Shown here piece by piece: positions 1 through 7,290 of a stretch of DNA of 8,485 nucleotides (its first letter is position 1; every line of letters starts with the position of its first letter). The position numbers and the translations under genes are program-made. Where the stretch lies: NCBI GenBank assembly GCA_012744295.1, contig JAAYIB010000020.1, positions 1 through 8,485 of the forward strand, read 5' to 3'. The stretch comes from Acholeplasmataceae bacterium. Its GTDB lineage: Bacteria > Bacillota > Negativicutes > Acidaminococcales > Acidaminococcaceae. The notes under the pieces were generated by a model. The model did not search any database and was not told the DNA's origin. It was given only the letters and a program-made list of their open reading frames with translations.

Positions 1-1089
1 ATAACCGGTTTCTCCTCTTTTTTGAAACAGTTCCCGCTGCGGATATTCTTCCATAATCATTCTAACAAGCAAAGCGCCTGCCAGCGCCGGCCGGAAAGCC
101 GCCTTATCGGTAATGTGAAGCTGGACTCCCTGACAAAGCTCATCTTTATACATACCGAATTTGGGAATGAAGGCGGCCGGTCTGAAAACAACTCCGGGCA
201 ATGACAAAGCATTGAGCCCTGCGGCAAGTCTCAATTTGTCCATCCAGGGCGCTCCGACAAACTCGAATGGTTTGGTTGTGCCGATACCTACCGAAACAGC
301 CATATTGCCGACGATTCCCGTTGCGGCATAACAAAAAGCGCTGCCTTCAGTCGGGATATTGGGGGAAGTCGGAACCCAGGGCAACCCGGTTTCCCCAAAG
401 CTTTTATCCCTCGTCCAGTTAAGAACAGGAATGACTACGAGTTCTGTGCCGATTCCGTACTCGGCGTTAATAAAGCGCGCGTACTCGCCGACAGTCATCC
501 CGTGCAGCAGCGGCACGTGGTACAAGCCGATGAAGGATTCAAAGCCCTTCTTCAGCGTCGGTCCGCCCAAACGGCCGCCCAGCGGATTCGGCCTGTCAAA
601 AACCACGAAGGTCTTGCCGTTTTCGGCACAAGCCTCCATCGCGTAAGCCATCGTTGAAACATAAGTGTAGTGCCGGACGCCTACGTCCTGAATGTCAAAG
701 GCTATTAAGTCAAGATTCCTGAGCATGGCGGCAGTAGGCTTTTTGTTGTCGCCGTACAAACTATGCACCCTGATGCCGTTGTATTCTTCGTCAGCTATCT
801 GTTCGCCCGCCGCCGCAGCTCCGAACAATCCGTGTTCAGGCACGAAGATTGCCTCAAGGATTATCTGTTCCCGCAAAAGATCTACGGAACTTTTCAGTCT
901 CGAATCCGTTCCTGTTTGGTTGGTAATCAGTCCGACCTTTTTGCCGGCAAAAACATCAGCGTACTCAGCCACTCTTTCAATACCCAATACTACGGGCTTT
1001 TCGCGGCTCGCGGCCCATGCCTCCTGCAGCAGCGGCCCTGACAACAAAATGCAAAGCAAAAGGACCGTTCTCAAAAAAATATTTTTCAT
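1..1089 (-). CDS. DUF1343 / NamZ-type secreted exo-N-acetylmuramidase family protein, C-terminus missing
   Basis: This reading frame stays open for 363 codons from ATG 1089 and runs off the left edge, so some tens of C-terminal residues are probably missing (family members are roughly 400 residues). Residues 1-26 form a signal peptide: Lys/Arg start, Leu-rich core, and Ala-Trp-Ala before the likely cleavage site. No lipobox is seen, so a soluble exported protein is expected. Family blocks seen are GLITNQTG (53-60), FVPEHGLFG (82-90), FDIQDVGVRHYTY (131-143), FDRPNPLGG (164-172), HGMTVGE (196-202) and PWVPTSPNIP (237-246). The family prototype, B. subtilis NamZ, removes terminal MurNAc from peptidoglycan fragments, so a role in cell-wall turnover is the family-based guess. 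The segment at 258-282 differs from the better-known form (see findings). GGGGA lies about 8 bases before the start. The CCA gene ends 49 bases upstream with no terminator between, so co-transcription is likely. Family assignment is firm; exact activity is inferred. Confidence 0.88.
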   Translation of the reverse strand, partial: MKNIFLRTVLLLCILLSGPLLQEAWAASREKPVVLGIERVAEYADVFAGKKVGLITNQTGTDSRLKSSVDLLREQIILEAIFVPEHGLFGAAAAGEQIADEEYNGIRVHSLYGDNKKPTAAMLRNLDLIAFDIQDVGVRHYTYVSTMAYAMEACAENGKTFVVFDRPNPLGGRLGGPTLKKGFESFIGLYHVPLLHGMTVGEYARFINAEYGIGTELVVIPVLNWTRDKSFGETGLPWVPTSPNIPTEGSAFCYAATGIVGNMAVSVGIGTTKPFEFVGAPWMDKLRLAAGLNALSLPGVVFRPAAFIPKFGMYKDELCQGVQLHITDKAAFRPALAGALLVRMIMEEYPQRELFQKRGETGY

Positions 1090-1138
1090 GCGTTTTCCCC
1101 TTATCAGGTTATAGTTGCTTTTCTTCCGGTTCTTCCCG

Positions 1139-2584
1139 CTAGAAGCCTATAAAATTGCGTTCGCGCCACTTTTTCACCGCCGCCGTCAGGTCTTCCTCGG
1201 TATTTTTCAGACTTCCGTCCTGTACCCTTTTCAGCAAAACTCGCATCAGCGAGGGCAGCACCTCTTTGTTGTGCAAAATTTCTTCCACCTGCCTCCCGCT
1301 GACCGCAAGGTCACTTGTATGGACAGGCATCAGTCTGACAGCCTGCAGCAGCTTATCGATGTACATCCTCATCGCGATGATTTCCTGCTCGTGTGCCTTA
1401 GTTGCCCCAAGGTCGGCAAGACAGACCGCCGAAAGCTGCAGGAAGGCCTCGCACATCTCACTGTTCCACCGGAAGCTGCCTGACAGGGCCGTCCTTCTGA
1501 CCCATCTTTCGCTGACGAAGTCTTCCTTATCCATGTGAAAGCCTAACTGCATATGGTTGGCAATCAGCCAGACCACCCTTTTGACAAATTTAGGCGGAAA
1601 ACGCAGACGCTGCAAGATGTTTTGCGCCATTTCCGCGCTGAGCCTCTCATGACCGTGGTCGGTCGGGTTTCCTTCTTCGTCGCAGCTCCGCACCTGCGGC
1701 CTGCCTTTGCCAATATCATGCAAAAGCAGGGCCCATCTGATTTCGAGCGAGCCTTCGCTCAGGCTCAGTGTTTTCAGCGTGTGCTGCCAGACATCATAGG
1801 CATGATAATTCAGGTTCTGCCTAACGCCAGTCAACGCGGCAAGTTCCGGCAGAATCGGCACCTGCAGCAGTTTGCCCTTTTCGCGCTGACGGCAGCTTTG
1901 AGCTGCCAGCCCGCTCCGCACCAGGGCTTCAAGCCCGAGCTCAACGAAATTGCCCAGCATGAGCTTGTTAAGCTCCGTCCTGACCCTTTCCAGCGAAAGT
2001 CCCCCGACCCGCGGCAACTGCTCCGCAATTGCCGTAAAAACCTCAGGCTCGCCTTTGACTCCCAGCTGGGCGAGGAAGCGGCAGGCGCGAAACATTCTGA
2101 GGGCATCCTCCGCAAATCTTTGCGCGGCCGGTCCTACAGTCCTCAGCTTCTTGTCCTTCAAATCCTCTATGCCGTTAAAATAATCGATGAAGGTCCCATC
2201 GATGCTCATTGCGATGGAATTGATCGTAAAGTCCCTGCGGGCAAGGTCGTCCTTAAGCTCCCCGCAGTACCAGACTTTTTCAGGCCTGTGTGCGTCGTGT
2301 CCGTAGCTTTCGCCGCGATAGGAAGTTACTTCCACAGATTTTTCTCCAACAACAACCATGACGACGCCAAAATTCCGGCCGAGCTCATCCACAACCCCCC
2401 ATCCTGCATTGCGGGCCGTTTCAATTACTTCCTCCGGCCTGGCGCTAGTGGCGACATCGTAGTCCTCCGGTACTTTTTCCAGCAAAATGTCCCTGACCGC
2501 TCCCCCGACGAGATACGCCTCGAATCCACGCTCCTTTAGGGCAGCCATTATACTTTTCACATAATCGGGCAGCAAATAGTTCAT
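1139..2584 (-). CDS. cca: CCA tRNA nucleotidyltransferase with HD domain
   Basis: A cytoplasmic enzyme that adds or repairs the 3'-CCA end of tRNAs using CTP and ATP, without a nucleic-acid template. The 481-residue product shows the class II nucleotidyltransferase order. GGAVRD is at 27-32 and the metal-binding D-Y-D at 41-43. RRDFTIN lies at 116-122, the EDALR nucleotide-selection segment at 159-163, and the SLERVRTELNKLM head-to-neck helix at 197-209. The C-terminal half carries an HD phosphohydrolase-like domain: H-A-Y-D-V-W-Q-H at 261-268, LLHDIGKG at 287-294, D-H-G-H-E at 309-313, then A-N-H. This gives the bifunctional layout of E. coli Cca; whether the HD part is active (phosphatase or phosphodiesterase) is not known. 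The start is supported by AGGTGA five bases before ATG 2584, and the frame closes with TAG. It is first in an apparent unit with the downstream NamZ-type gene. Nothing looks broken. Confidence 0.95.
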   Translation of the reverse strand: MNYLLPDYVKSIMAALKERGFEAYLVGGAVRDILLEKVPEDYDVATSARPEEVIETARNAGWGVVDELGRNFGVVMVVVGEKSVEVTSYRGESYGHDAHRPEKVWYCGELKDDLARRDFTINSIAMSIDGTFIDYFNGIEDLKDKKLRTVGPAAQRFAEDALRMFRACRFLAQLGVKGEPEVFTAIAEQLPRVGGLSLERVRTELNKLMLGNFVELGLEALVRSGLAAQSCRQREKGKLLQVPILPELAALTGVRQNLNYHAYDVWQHTLKTLSLSEGSLEIRWALLLHDIGKGRPQVRSCDEEGNPTDHGHERLSAEMAQNILQRLRFPPKFVKRVVWLIANHMQLGFHMDKEDFVSERWVRRTALSGSFRWNSEMCEAFLQLSAVCLADLGATKAHEQEIIAMRMYIDKLLQAVRLMPVHTSDLAVSGRQVEEILHNKEVLPSLMRVLLKRVQDGSLKNTEEDLTAAVKKWRERNFIGF

Positions 2585-2666
2585 TTCATCACCTGTCTTG
2601 AGAAAGCCTGTTAAGTGTTAATTCGGCAAAAAACCTTTAATTCCTACCCCTTGTCGCTGTTTTTCA
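2585..2666 (-). promoter_or_regulatory. Leader and probable promoter region of the cca unit
   Basis: This short stretch lies between the terminator of the upstream operon and the cca start, so a promoter for cca is expected here. On the minus strand TTGAAA (2661-2666) could act as a -35 box, but the best -10 candidates downstream (around TAGGAATTA) are poor. I therefore support the region and not specific boxes. The only clear element is the Shine-Dalgarno AGGTGA just before the start codon. Confidence 0.3.
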
Positions 2667-2710
2667 ACAAAGAAAAGACATCCGGCCTGCAATAAGCAGG
2701 CCGGATGTCT
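2667..2710 (-). terminator. Rho-independent terminator of the CoA-transferase/membrane-protein operon
   Basis: A perfect 15-base-pair inverted repeat: agacatccggcctgc at 2676-2690 pairs with gcaggccggatgtct at 2696-2710 across a five-base loop. Read on the minus strand the hairpin is followed by TTTTCTTTG, a T-rich tail. The plus-strand side has no T-run, so it works leftward. It sits about 84 bases past the CoA-transferase stop codon and marks the end of that operon, insulating cca. The 83 bases between stop codon and hairpin (2711-2793) hold nothing I can recognise. Confidence 0.9.
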
Positions 2711-2793
2711 CTATCAGCGATGGATACCTATTAACCGACCATTGTATTCCCCTAAGCGAGAATGGCAAATACTCTTCGGAAAACACAGACAGG

Positions 2794-3966
2794 TCAGTTC
2801 AATTTTTCGTTTACTGCAGACTCGTCCCAGCCTAACAATTCACAAAGGATTTCATTAACGTCATGACCCAATAAGGGAGCATGCGTTCTTACGCTTCCCG
2901 GAGAATCGGAAAGCTTGACAGGAACTCCCGGCATCTTCAGATGTCCGGCTATCGGATGTTCCACTTCCACTATCATCTCGCGTGCGGCAATTTGCGGATC
3001 GTTCAGGATTCTTTCGATATTGTTGATGGGAGCGCAAGGGATACCGGCCTCTTCAAGCAAAGCTATCCATTCGTCAATTGTTCTTTCAATGATAACGCTG
3101 TTCATGATTTCGTGGAGTTCGTGGAAGTGTTTGGTTCTGTCTCCGTTACTTCCGAAACGCTCGTCGGTCAGCAGTTCCGGTTTTCCCAAAACATCGCAGA
3201 GCTTAATCCATAAACGATCATTGCCTGCTCCAACTATCAGCTGTCCGTCTTTTGCCGTAAAGGCCGAGAACGGAGTGATGGAAGGATGTCTGTTCCCAAG
3301 CGGCACAGGAATTTCTCCGGTGGTAACGTAACGGGCAATCGCGTTTTCCAGAATGGCAACCTGGCAGTCGAGCATCGCAACATCAACAAGTTGTCCTTTT
3401 CCGGTTTTATTTCGATGATGCATGGCCAGCATTATTCCGTAGGCAGTGAAAGTCCCTGCCATGATGTCGCCGACCGAGGCGCCTACCCTCGTAGGGGAAT
3501 CCTTCCCTTCGCCCGTGATGCTCATGATTCCGCCCATGGACTGCACGATGATATCATAAGCAGGCTTTAACCTGTAGGGCCCGGTTCTGCCAAAGCCTGA
3601 ACAGGCTGCGTAAATGAGCTTTGGATTGATTGCGTTTAAGATCTCGTAAGACAAACCGAATTTTTCCATTGTTCCCGGCCGGTAATTTTCCACGACAACG
3701 TCGGCCTTCGCCACCATTTCCTTGAAAACGTCTATGTGCTTCTGGTTTTTAAAGTCAAGCACCATCGAGCGCTTGTTGCGATTCAGGCTCATGAAATAGG
3801 CGCTTTCCTTGCCGACAAACGGTCCAAAGGCGCGCGAATCATCGCCTACCACCGGCGGCTCGATTTTAATTACATCGGCGCCAAAGTCAGCCAACAGCAT
3901 CGTGCAATACGGCCCTGCCAAAACCCTTGATAAATCCAATACCTTCAAACCTTCCAATGGTCCCAT
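2794..3966 (-). CDS. CaiB/BaiF-family (class III) CoA-transferase
   Basis: Predicted cytoplasmic enzyme that moves CoA from an acyl-CoA donor to a free carboxylic acid, as formyl-CoA, carnitine and benzylsuccinate CoA-transferases do. The 390-residue length fits the family. Family blocks are PLEGLKVLDLSRVLAGPYC (3-21), ADFGADVIKIEPP (26-38), NRNKRSMVLDFK (62-73), VVENYRPGTMEKFG (91-104) and SGFGRTGPY (123-131). Asp167 in V-G-D-I-M-A-G matches the catalytic aspartate (Asp169 of formyl-CoA transferase), which carries the acyl and CoA intermediates. The start has a strong GGGAGGG eight bases upstream. It is the last gene of a three-gene operon, 27 bases after a membrane-protein gene and before the terminator. 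Its place beside transporter-like genes and a LytS/LytTR pair suggests it activates an imported acid. The substrate cannot be read from the sequence, since members acting on oxalate, carnitine, mesaconate or aromatic acids share these motifs. Confidence 0.92.
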   Translation of the reverse strand: MGPLEGLKVLDLSRVLAGPYCTMLLADFGADVIKIEPPVVGDDSRAFGPFVGKESAYFMSLNRNKRSMVLDFKNQKHIDVFKEMVAKADVVVENYRPGTMEKFGLSYEILNAINPKLIYAACSGFGRTGPYRLKPAYDIIVQSMGGIMSITGEGKDSPTRVGASVGDIMAGTFTAYGIMLAMHHRNKTGKGQLVDVAMLDCQVAILENAIARYVTTGEIPVPLGNRHPSITPFSAFTAKDGQLIVGAGNDRLWIKLCDVLGKPELLTDERFGSNGDRTKHFHELHEIMNSVIIERTIDEWIALLEEAGIPCAPINNIERILNDPQIAAREMIVEVEHPIAGHLKMPGVPVKLSDSPGSVRTHAPLLGHDVNEILCELLGWDESAVNEKLN

Positions 3967-3993
3967 TTTAAAAACCCTCCCGTAATTTAATGT

Positions 3994-4674
3994 TTAAGCT
4001 TTCTTTGTCGTCAGGAAGTAAACCCTGGCAAGGCATACGGCTACAAGAATGTTTACCAGCATTACCATGCCTCCCGGAACACCCACCTTGGGGAAGAAAA
4101 CCGTTCCCAAGATTGAGGAAATCAGTATGATGACGCCCAAAACAAAGTTTTTACCGCAAAGATCCGCGTATACAGCTCCCAAAACAGCCGGCAGAATAAA
4201 CCCGAAACCTTTCAGAACGGCCTTCGGCATCAAGGGCATCAGCTGCGAGCCGGCAATAGCAAAGACGGTTATCATTGTTACAGAAACAAAGACAGAGGCT
4301 GCAATGCCGATTGTGGCCATGATTTCAGCCTTGGGCGAACCCTGTTCACAGTTTGTGACCTTTTGCGCCATTGCTGCCGCAGGCACCCTGAGCTCTCCTA
4401 CGTTGCCGCAAATCCAGACCATGAAGCTGCCGGCCATGTTAACCATCGGGAAGAAGGAAATAGGCTGTACAAAGTAACCTACGCCAAAGGCAGCCGCCGC
4501 GGCCAGCCAAAGTTTAAAGAGGTCGCCCACTGAAGGAAATATGCCTGTAACCATCGAAACATATACAGCCGGTATAAAGTTTGCTATCAAGGCGAATGTT
4601 ACAAAAACAATGCCTAAATTTTTAATTTTGGACCGAAATTCGCTAATGCCAACATTTTCCCTATTATCTTGCAT
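3994..4674 (-). CDS. Integral membrane protein of unknown family, likely transporter subunit
   Basis: A 226-residue hydrophobic protein that I do not recognise. After a polar N-terminal tail (about 1-18) there are roughly six membrane segments, near 20-43, 54-90 (one long or two short), 117-142, 152-172, 177-195 and 202-222. Points likely to matter in the membrane are Pro in Y-F-V-Q-P-I-S-F-F-P, the small-residue run LAAAAAFGVGYF, and P-K-V-G-V-P-G-G-M near the last helix. No ATPase, substrate-binding or enzyme motif is visible. Its gene lies 28 bases after the DUF5058-like gene, with its own GGGGAG Shine-Dalgarno, and 27 bases before the CoA-transferase gene. The similar size, matched order and tight spacing with the DUF5058-like protein suggest the two form one hetero-oligomeric carrier, but that is inference. 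Confidence 0.8.
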   Translation of the reverse strand: MQDNRENVGISEFRSKIKNLGIVFVTFALIANFIPAVYVSMVTGIFPSVGDLFKLWLAAAAAFGVGYFVQPISFFPMVNMAGSFMVWICGNVGELRVPAAAMAQKVTNCEQGSPKAEIMATIGIAASVFVSVTMITVFAIAGSQLMPLMPKAVLKGFGFILPAVLGAVYADLCGKNFVLGVIILISSILGTVFFPKVGVPGGMVMLVNILVAVCLARVYFLTTKKA

Positions 4675-4702
4675 CTTTATCTCCCCTTTATTACAATTTG
4701 CC

Positions 4703-5410
4703 TTAGAAGAATGCGGCTGAAACGTACATAGAAATTAGCATGGCAAGGCCAAGACTAAATTCCTGAATACGCTGATTGCCCTTGAAGAAATGTGATATAA
4801 TTATCATGGCCACAAAGGCCACAATGCCGGCGAACAGGTTTTTTGTTACTATATTGCCGCTTTTTATCAAGGCGTTGCTGAGAAGAGTTCCAAACAAGCC
4901 GAGAGCCGCTGCGGCCATAACAAGCTTGACCCAGTTCTGGTCGAATTTCTCTTTCATGTAACCAACGGCTTTGCCTAATTGCGGAGCGGAATAACCGCCG
5001 ATTACTATCCAGCCAGAGTTATTGAGAGCCATACCCCAAAGAGCGAAGATGAAACCAAGCATTGTGAGCTTGCCGGCTTCAAGTGTCGAGCCAACCATAC
5101 CTGTGGCAATCGTACTCATGGCAAGTTCGGTACGGGCTGCGCCAATGTCGTTCATTCTCATCCAAGCGGTCGGCCCGCCTAAAACAGCCATAAGTGCGAT
5201 AAGAACGATAACCGGGCTGAAAGCGGGCCCGATAGCCGTAATCATTGCGGAACGCATTCCTGTGATACATTCTTCTCTGGGTATTCCCATTTTCTCTGCA
5301 GACTTAAATGCCTGCCGCATAAATACCAGTGCCTGCAAAACAACAGTAATAATCATGATGCTCGAAACAGCCCACAACATTGGCGAATTCATAATTTCTT
5401 TCAGTTCCAT
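4703..5410 (-). CDS. DUF5058-like integral membrane protein, likely transporter subunit
   Basis: A 235-residue membrane protein. The N-terminal pattern (N-S-P-M-L-W, then a hydrophobic helix ending Q-A-L-V-F-M-R-Q-A) and the block G-P-A-F-S-P-V-I (61-68) followed by W-M-R-M-N-D-I-G (83-90) and R-T-E-L match my memory of the DUF5058 family, which has no established function. This match was not searched. About six to seven membrane segments are visible, near 11-34, 55-79, 96-118, 118-138, 160-181, 190-209 and 216-235. The charged residues R85, D88, R93 and E95 between the second and third segments could line a substrate path. It is first in the three-gene operon and faces the LytS/LytTR pair across the control region. 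The start is clear: AAGGAGGA five bases before ATG 5410. A solute carrier role, with the next gene as partner, is the best guess. Confidence 0.78.
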   Translation of the reverse strand: MELKEIMNSPMLWAVSSIMIITVVLQALVFMRQAFKSAEKMGIPREECITGMRSAMITAIGPAFSPVIVLIALMAVLGGPTAWMRMNDIGAARTELAMSTIATGMVGSTLEAGKLTMLGFIFALWGMALNNSGWIVIGGYSAPQLGKAVGYMKEKFDQNWVKLVMAAAALGLFGTLLSNALIKSGNIVTKNLFAGIVAFVAMIIISHFFKGNQRIQEFSLGLAMLISMYVSAAFF

Positions 5411-5625
5411 GATTTTCCTCCTTCATTACTTTGCCTTTGACCTTATCAGGTGTTGAAAACAGCTTTTCTTTAACCTCTCTCATCCCTCCCTGTTCCCTAT
5501 ACCTTATCCAAATTGATTTTAGTAGATTCGCAAAGCGTTTTGTTTTTTTTCGTGTTAAGATGCTGCCATAACCATATAAGTTGCAGCAATACCGTTCTGA
5601 CAATATGAAAAGGGTGTGGTAAGAC
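5411..5625. promoter_or_regulatory. Divergent control region between the transporter operon and the LytS/LytTR genes
   Basis: This 215-base region must hold promoters for both directions. For the plus strand, TATAAG at 5575-5580 matches a -10 box at five of six positions, but its -35 side (GTGTTA, 5552-5557) is weak, as is common for activator-dependent promoters. For the minus strand I find no convincing box pair; TAAAAT near 5516-5521 has no -35 partner. A plus-strand T-run at 5541-5550 is an A-tract upstream of the leftward operon and may bend DNA or act as an UP element. LytTR regulators bind paired direct repeats of about nine bases; one weak candidate pair is listed separately. No riboswitch fold or terminator-like hairpin was seen. 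Confidence 0.5.
5566..5599 (+). promoter_or_regulatory. Candidate LytTR-type direct repeat (weak)
   Basis: Two half-sites with a 20-base period share the pattern C-A-N-N-A-C-C-R-T: one centred on ACCATAT at 5571-5577 and one on ACCGTTC at 5591-5597. The second also fits eight of nine positions of the general LytTR consensus as I remember it ([TA][AC][CA]GTTN[AG][TG]). The spacing is close to the roughly 21-base period of known LytTR sites. The pair overlaps and follows the candidate -10 box of the kinase gene, so it would suit autoregulation better than activation. The match is short enough to arise by chance. Confidence 0.2.
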
Positions 5626-7287
5626 TTGTTTGAAATTCAATTCAACATTTTGACACAGCTGTGGCTCGGCCTTTCTTTATTTATGGTAATAATTCTTATC
5701 TTAAGCAGGTTTGAAGCTTTTAAAAAAGCTGTCTTCGACGTCTCTTCCCTAAAAAACAAGATTACCTTCATCGTCATTTTTTCCACCATAGGAATTTTGG
5801 GGACTTATTGGGGCATCCAGGTCCCGGGAGGCTCAGGCATTGTAAACACGCGTGCCGTTGGCGTAATCGTCGGCGGTTTGATAGGCGGCCCCGTGATAGG
5901 AACCTTTACAGGGCTGATTACAGGCATTCACCGCATATTTTTTCTTGATACCTTCACATCCTATGGCAGCGGAATTATTACCATTCTGCAAGGAATTGCC
6001 GCCGGGCTGCTGTCACATCATTTTAAAAAAGCAGCTGAGATGTGGCCTTGGGCTTTGTTCATAGGCTTTGTTCTCGAATTCGTTCATATGCTGCTCCTGT
6101 TTGTTTTCTCACAACCTTTTGAAATGGTGCTCAATCTGGTAACGCAAATAGGCCCCGCTATGCTTATCACGAATCCGCTGGCCATAGCACTTTTCATCGG
6201 CATTCTTGAAGACACTTACAAACGCGAGGAAAAGATTGCCAGTGAAGCAACTAAGACTTCATTCAAGGTTATCAATCTGACAATGAACTTACTTAAAAAC
6301 GGTTTTAATTCATCCTCGGCCGGCGTAATAGCTTCGGCCATCCTGAATACGGTGCCGAGCTTTTCGTGGGTTGCCATCTTTTTCACCAAGAGCTTTGTTG
6401 CCTTGAAACACAGGGCCGTGCCACAGCCAACCGAAATCAATGAAGCTGTCAATAAGTGCATCAAAGAAATTGAAAATGGCAATATAACCGCCGTCCGCCA
6501 CGAAAACCCCTTTATAATTCTTCCCATCTACAATAGGGAGATACTTCTCGGCTATTTAGTCCTCGGCAAGGAATATGACCAGAGTATGAGCAAGTTTGAG
6601 CTTGACCTCGCCCTCGGGCTGAGAGACCTTGTTTCTCTTCAACTTGAAATAAACGAGTACAAGGAGCAGGCAAAGCTGCTCGCAAATGCCGAAATCAAAG
6701 CCCTGCAGTCACAAATAAATCCCCACTTTCTCTTTAACGCTCTTAACACTATCGGCTTTCATTGCCGCAGCAACCCCATGACGGCAAAGAAACTCATATC
6801 ATCACTCGCAGATTATTACAGGCATAATCTTTCCGATTCGGATACTCTGATACCCTTCAGCAAGGAACTGAACCATGTGAAAGCTTATGTTGACATCGAA
6901 ATGGCCAGGTTCGGCAACAGGCTTGAAGTAAGATACGACCTTCCGGAAGCAAATGACTTTAAGATACCCGCTCTGATTTTGCAGCCTCTCGTTGAAAATG
7001 CCATTAAGCATGGCATACTGCCAAAGGAAAAAGGCGGGGTTATCTTGATGCGGTTAGCCAAGAGCAAAAAATTCTACGAGCTTTTCGTTATCGATAACGG
7101 GGTTGGCATAAGCACCGACAAACAGAAGGACTTGTTATCGGATAGTCCGGAACGTCAATCGATCGGTCTGGTGAACGTGCATAAGCGCCTTGTCTCTATT
7201 TACGGAAGTGAAAGCGGTCTTAATATAAAAAGCAAAGAAGGCCATGGAACCAACATATCTTTTAAAATACCTCTTAAAGGAGCATAA
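5626..7287 (+). CDS. LytS-type sensor histidine kinase (5TMR-LYT, GAF, His_kinase domains)
   Basis: A 553-residue membrane kinase of the LytS/BtsS/YpdA type. Residues 1-200 carry the multi-helix 5TMR-LYT receptor, with the signature R-A-V-G-V-I-V-G-G-L-I-G-G-P-V-I-G (76-92) and a conserved H-R at 102-103. About 205-350 looks like a GAF-type domain, linked by a probable coiled coil (E-Y-K-E-Q-A-K-L-L-A-N-A-E-I) to the His_kinase domain. The phospho-acceptor is His367 in Q-I-N-P-H-F-L-F-N. The ATP-binding half follows, with N458 in E-N-A-I-K-H-G and D-N-G-V-G at 490-494. All elements for autophosphorylation are present. The start is TTG 5626; an in-frame ATG at 5605 is followed by TAA at 5620, so it cannot be used, and AGGG at 5611-5614 is a modest ribosome site. 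The response regulator follows after three bases. Studied relatives sense pyruvate or similar acids and control transporter genes. The ligand here is unknown. Confidence 0.93.
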   Translation: MFEIQFNILTQLWLGLSLFMVIILILSRFEAFKKAVFDVSSLKNKITFIVIFSTIGILGTYWGIQVPGGSGIVNTRAVGVIVGGLIGGPVIGTFTGLITGIHRIFFLDTFTSYGSGIITILQGIAAGLLSHHFKKAAEMWPWALFIGFVLEFVHMLLLFVFSQPFEMVLNLVTQIGPAMLITNPLAIALFIGILEDTYKREEKIASEATKTSFKVINLTMNLLKNGFNSSSAGVIASAILNTVPSFSWVAIFFTKSFVALKHRAVPQPTEINEAVNKCIKEIENGNITAVRHENPFIILPIYNREILLGYLVLGKEYDQSMSKFELDLALGLRDLVSLQLEINEYKEQAKLLANAEIKALQSQINPHFLFNALNTIGFHCRSNPMTAKKLISSLADYYRHNLSDSDTLIPFSKELNHVKAYVDIEMARFGNRLEVRYDLPEANDFKIPALILQPLVENAIKHGILPKEKGGVILMRLAKSKKFYELFVIDNGVGISTDKQKDLLSDSPERQSIGLVNVHKRLVSIYGSESGLNIKSKEGHGTNISFKIPLKGA

Positions 7288-7290
7288 AAC

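Noticed and set aside
1553..2539. A 328-codon open frame on the plus strand opposite the CCA gene
   Set aside because: It lies wholly antisense to a clearly real cca gene, shows no recognisable domain, and its composition (many Arg, Pro, Phe, Gln) is what the complement of a coding gene produces.
3994..5410. The membrane pair as LrgA/LrgB-type (PftAB) or MadL/MadM-type transporters
   Set aside because: The context with LytS/LytTR suggested it, but both proteins are about 230 residues, whereas LrgA and MadL are much shorter, and I see no motif of those families.
1099..5451. The same 11-mer (CCTTATCAGGT) upstream of the NamZ-type gene (1099-1109) and of the DUF5058-like gene (5441-5451)
   Set aside because: Several shared 11-mers are expected by chance in a window of this length, the two copies sit at different distances from their start codons, and the functions are unrelated.
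5527..5550. Terminator-like hairpin plus T-run (cgcaaagcg followed by Ts) before the kinase gene
   Set aside because: The stem is only three base pairs, far too short to terminate transcription; the T-run is better read as an A-tract of the divergent promoter region.
5304..5603. A 99-codon minus-strand frame overlapping the start of the DUF5058-like gene, with an internal ATG at 5484 just after GGGAGGG
   Set aside because: The ribosome site touches the ATG with almost no spacing, more than a third of the frame overlaps the real gene out of frame, and the sequence resembles no known leader peptide. A short leader (lysine-rich, M-R-E-V-K-E-K) cannot be fully excluded.
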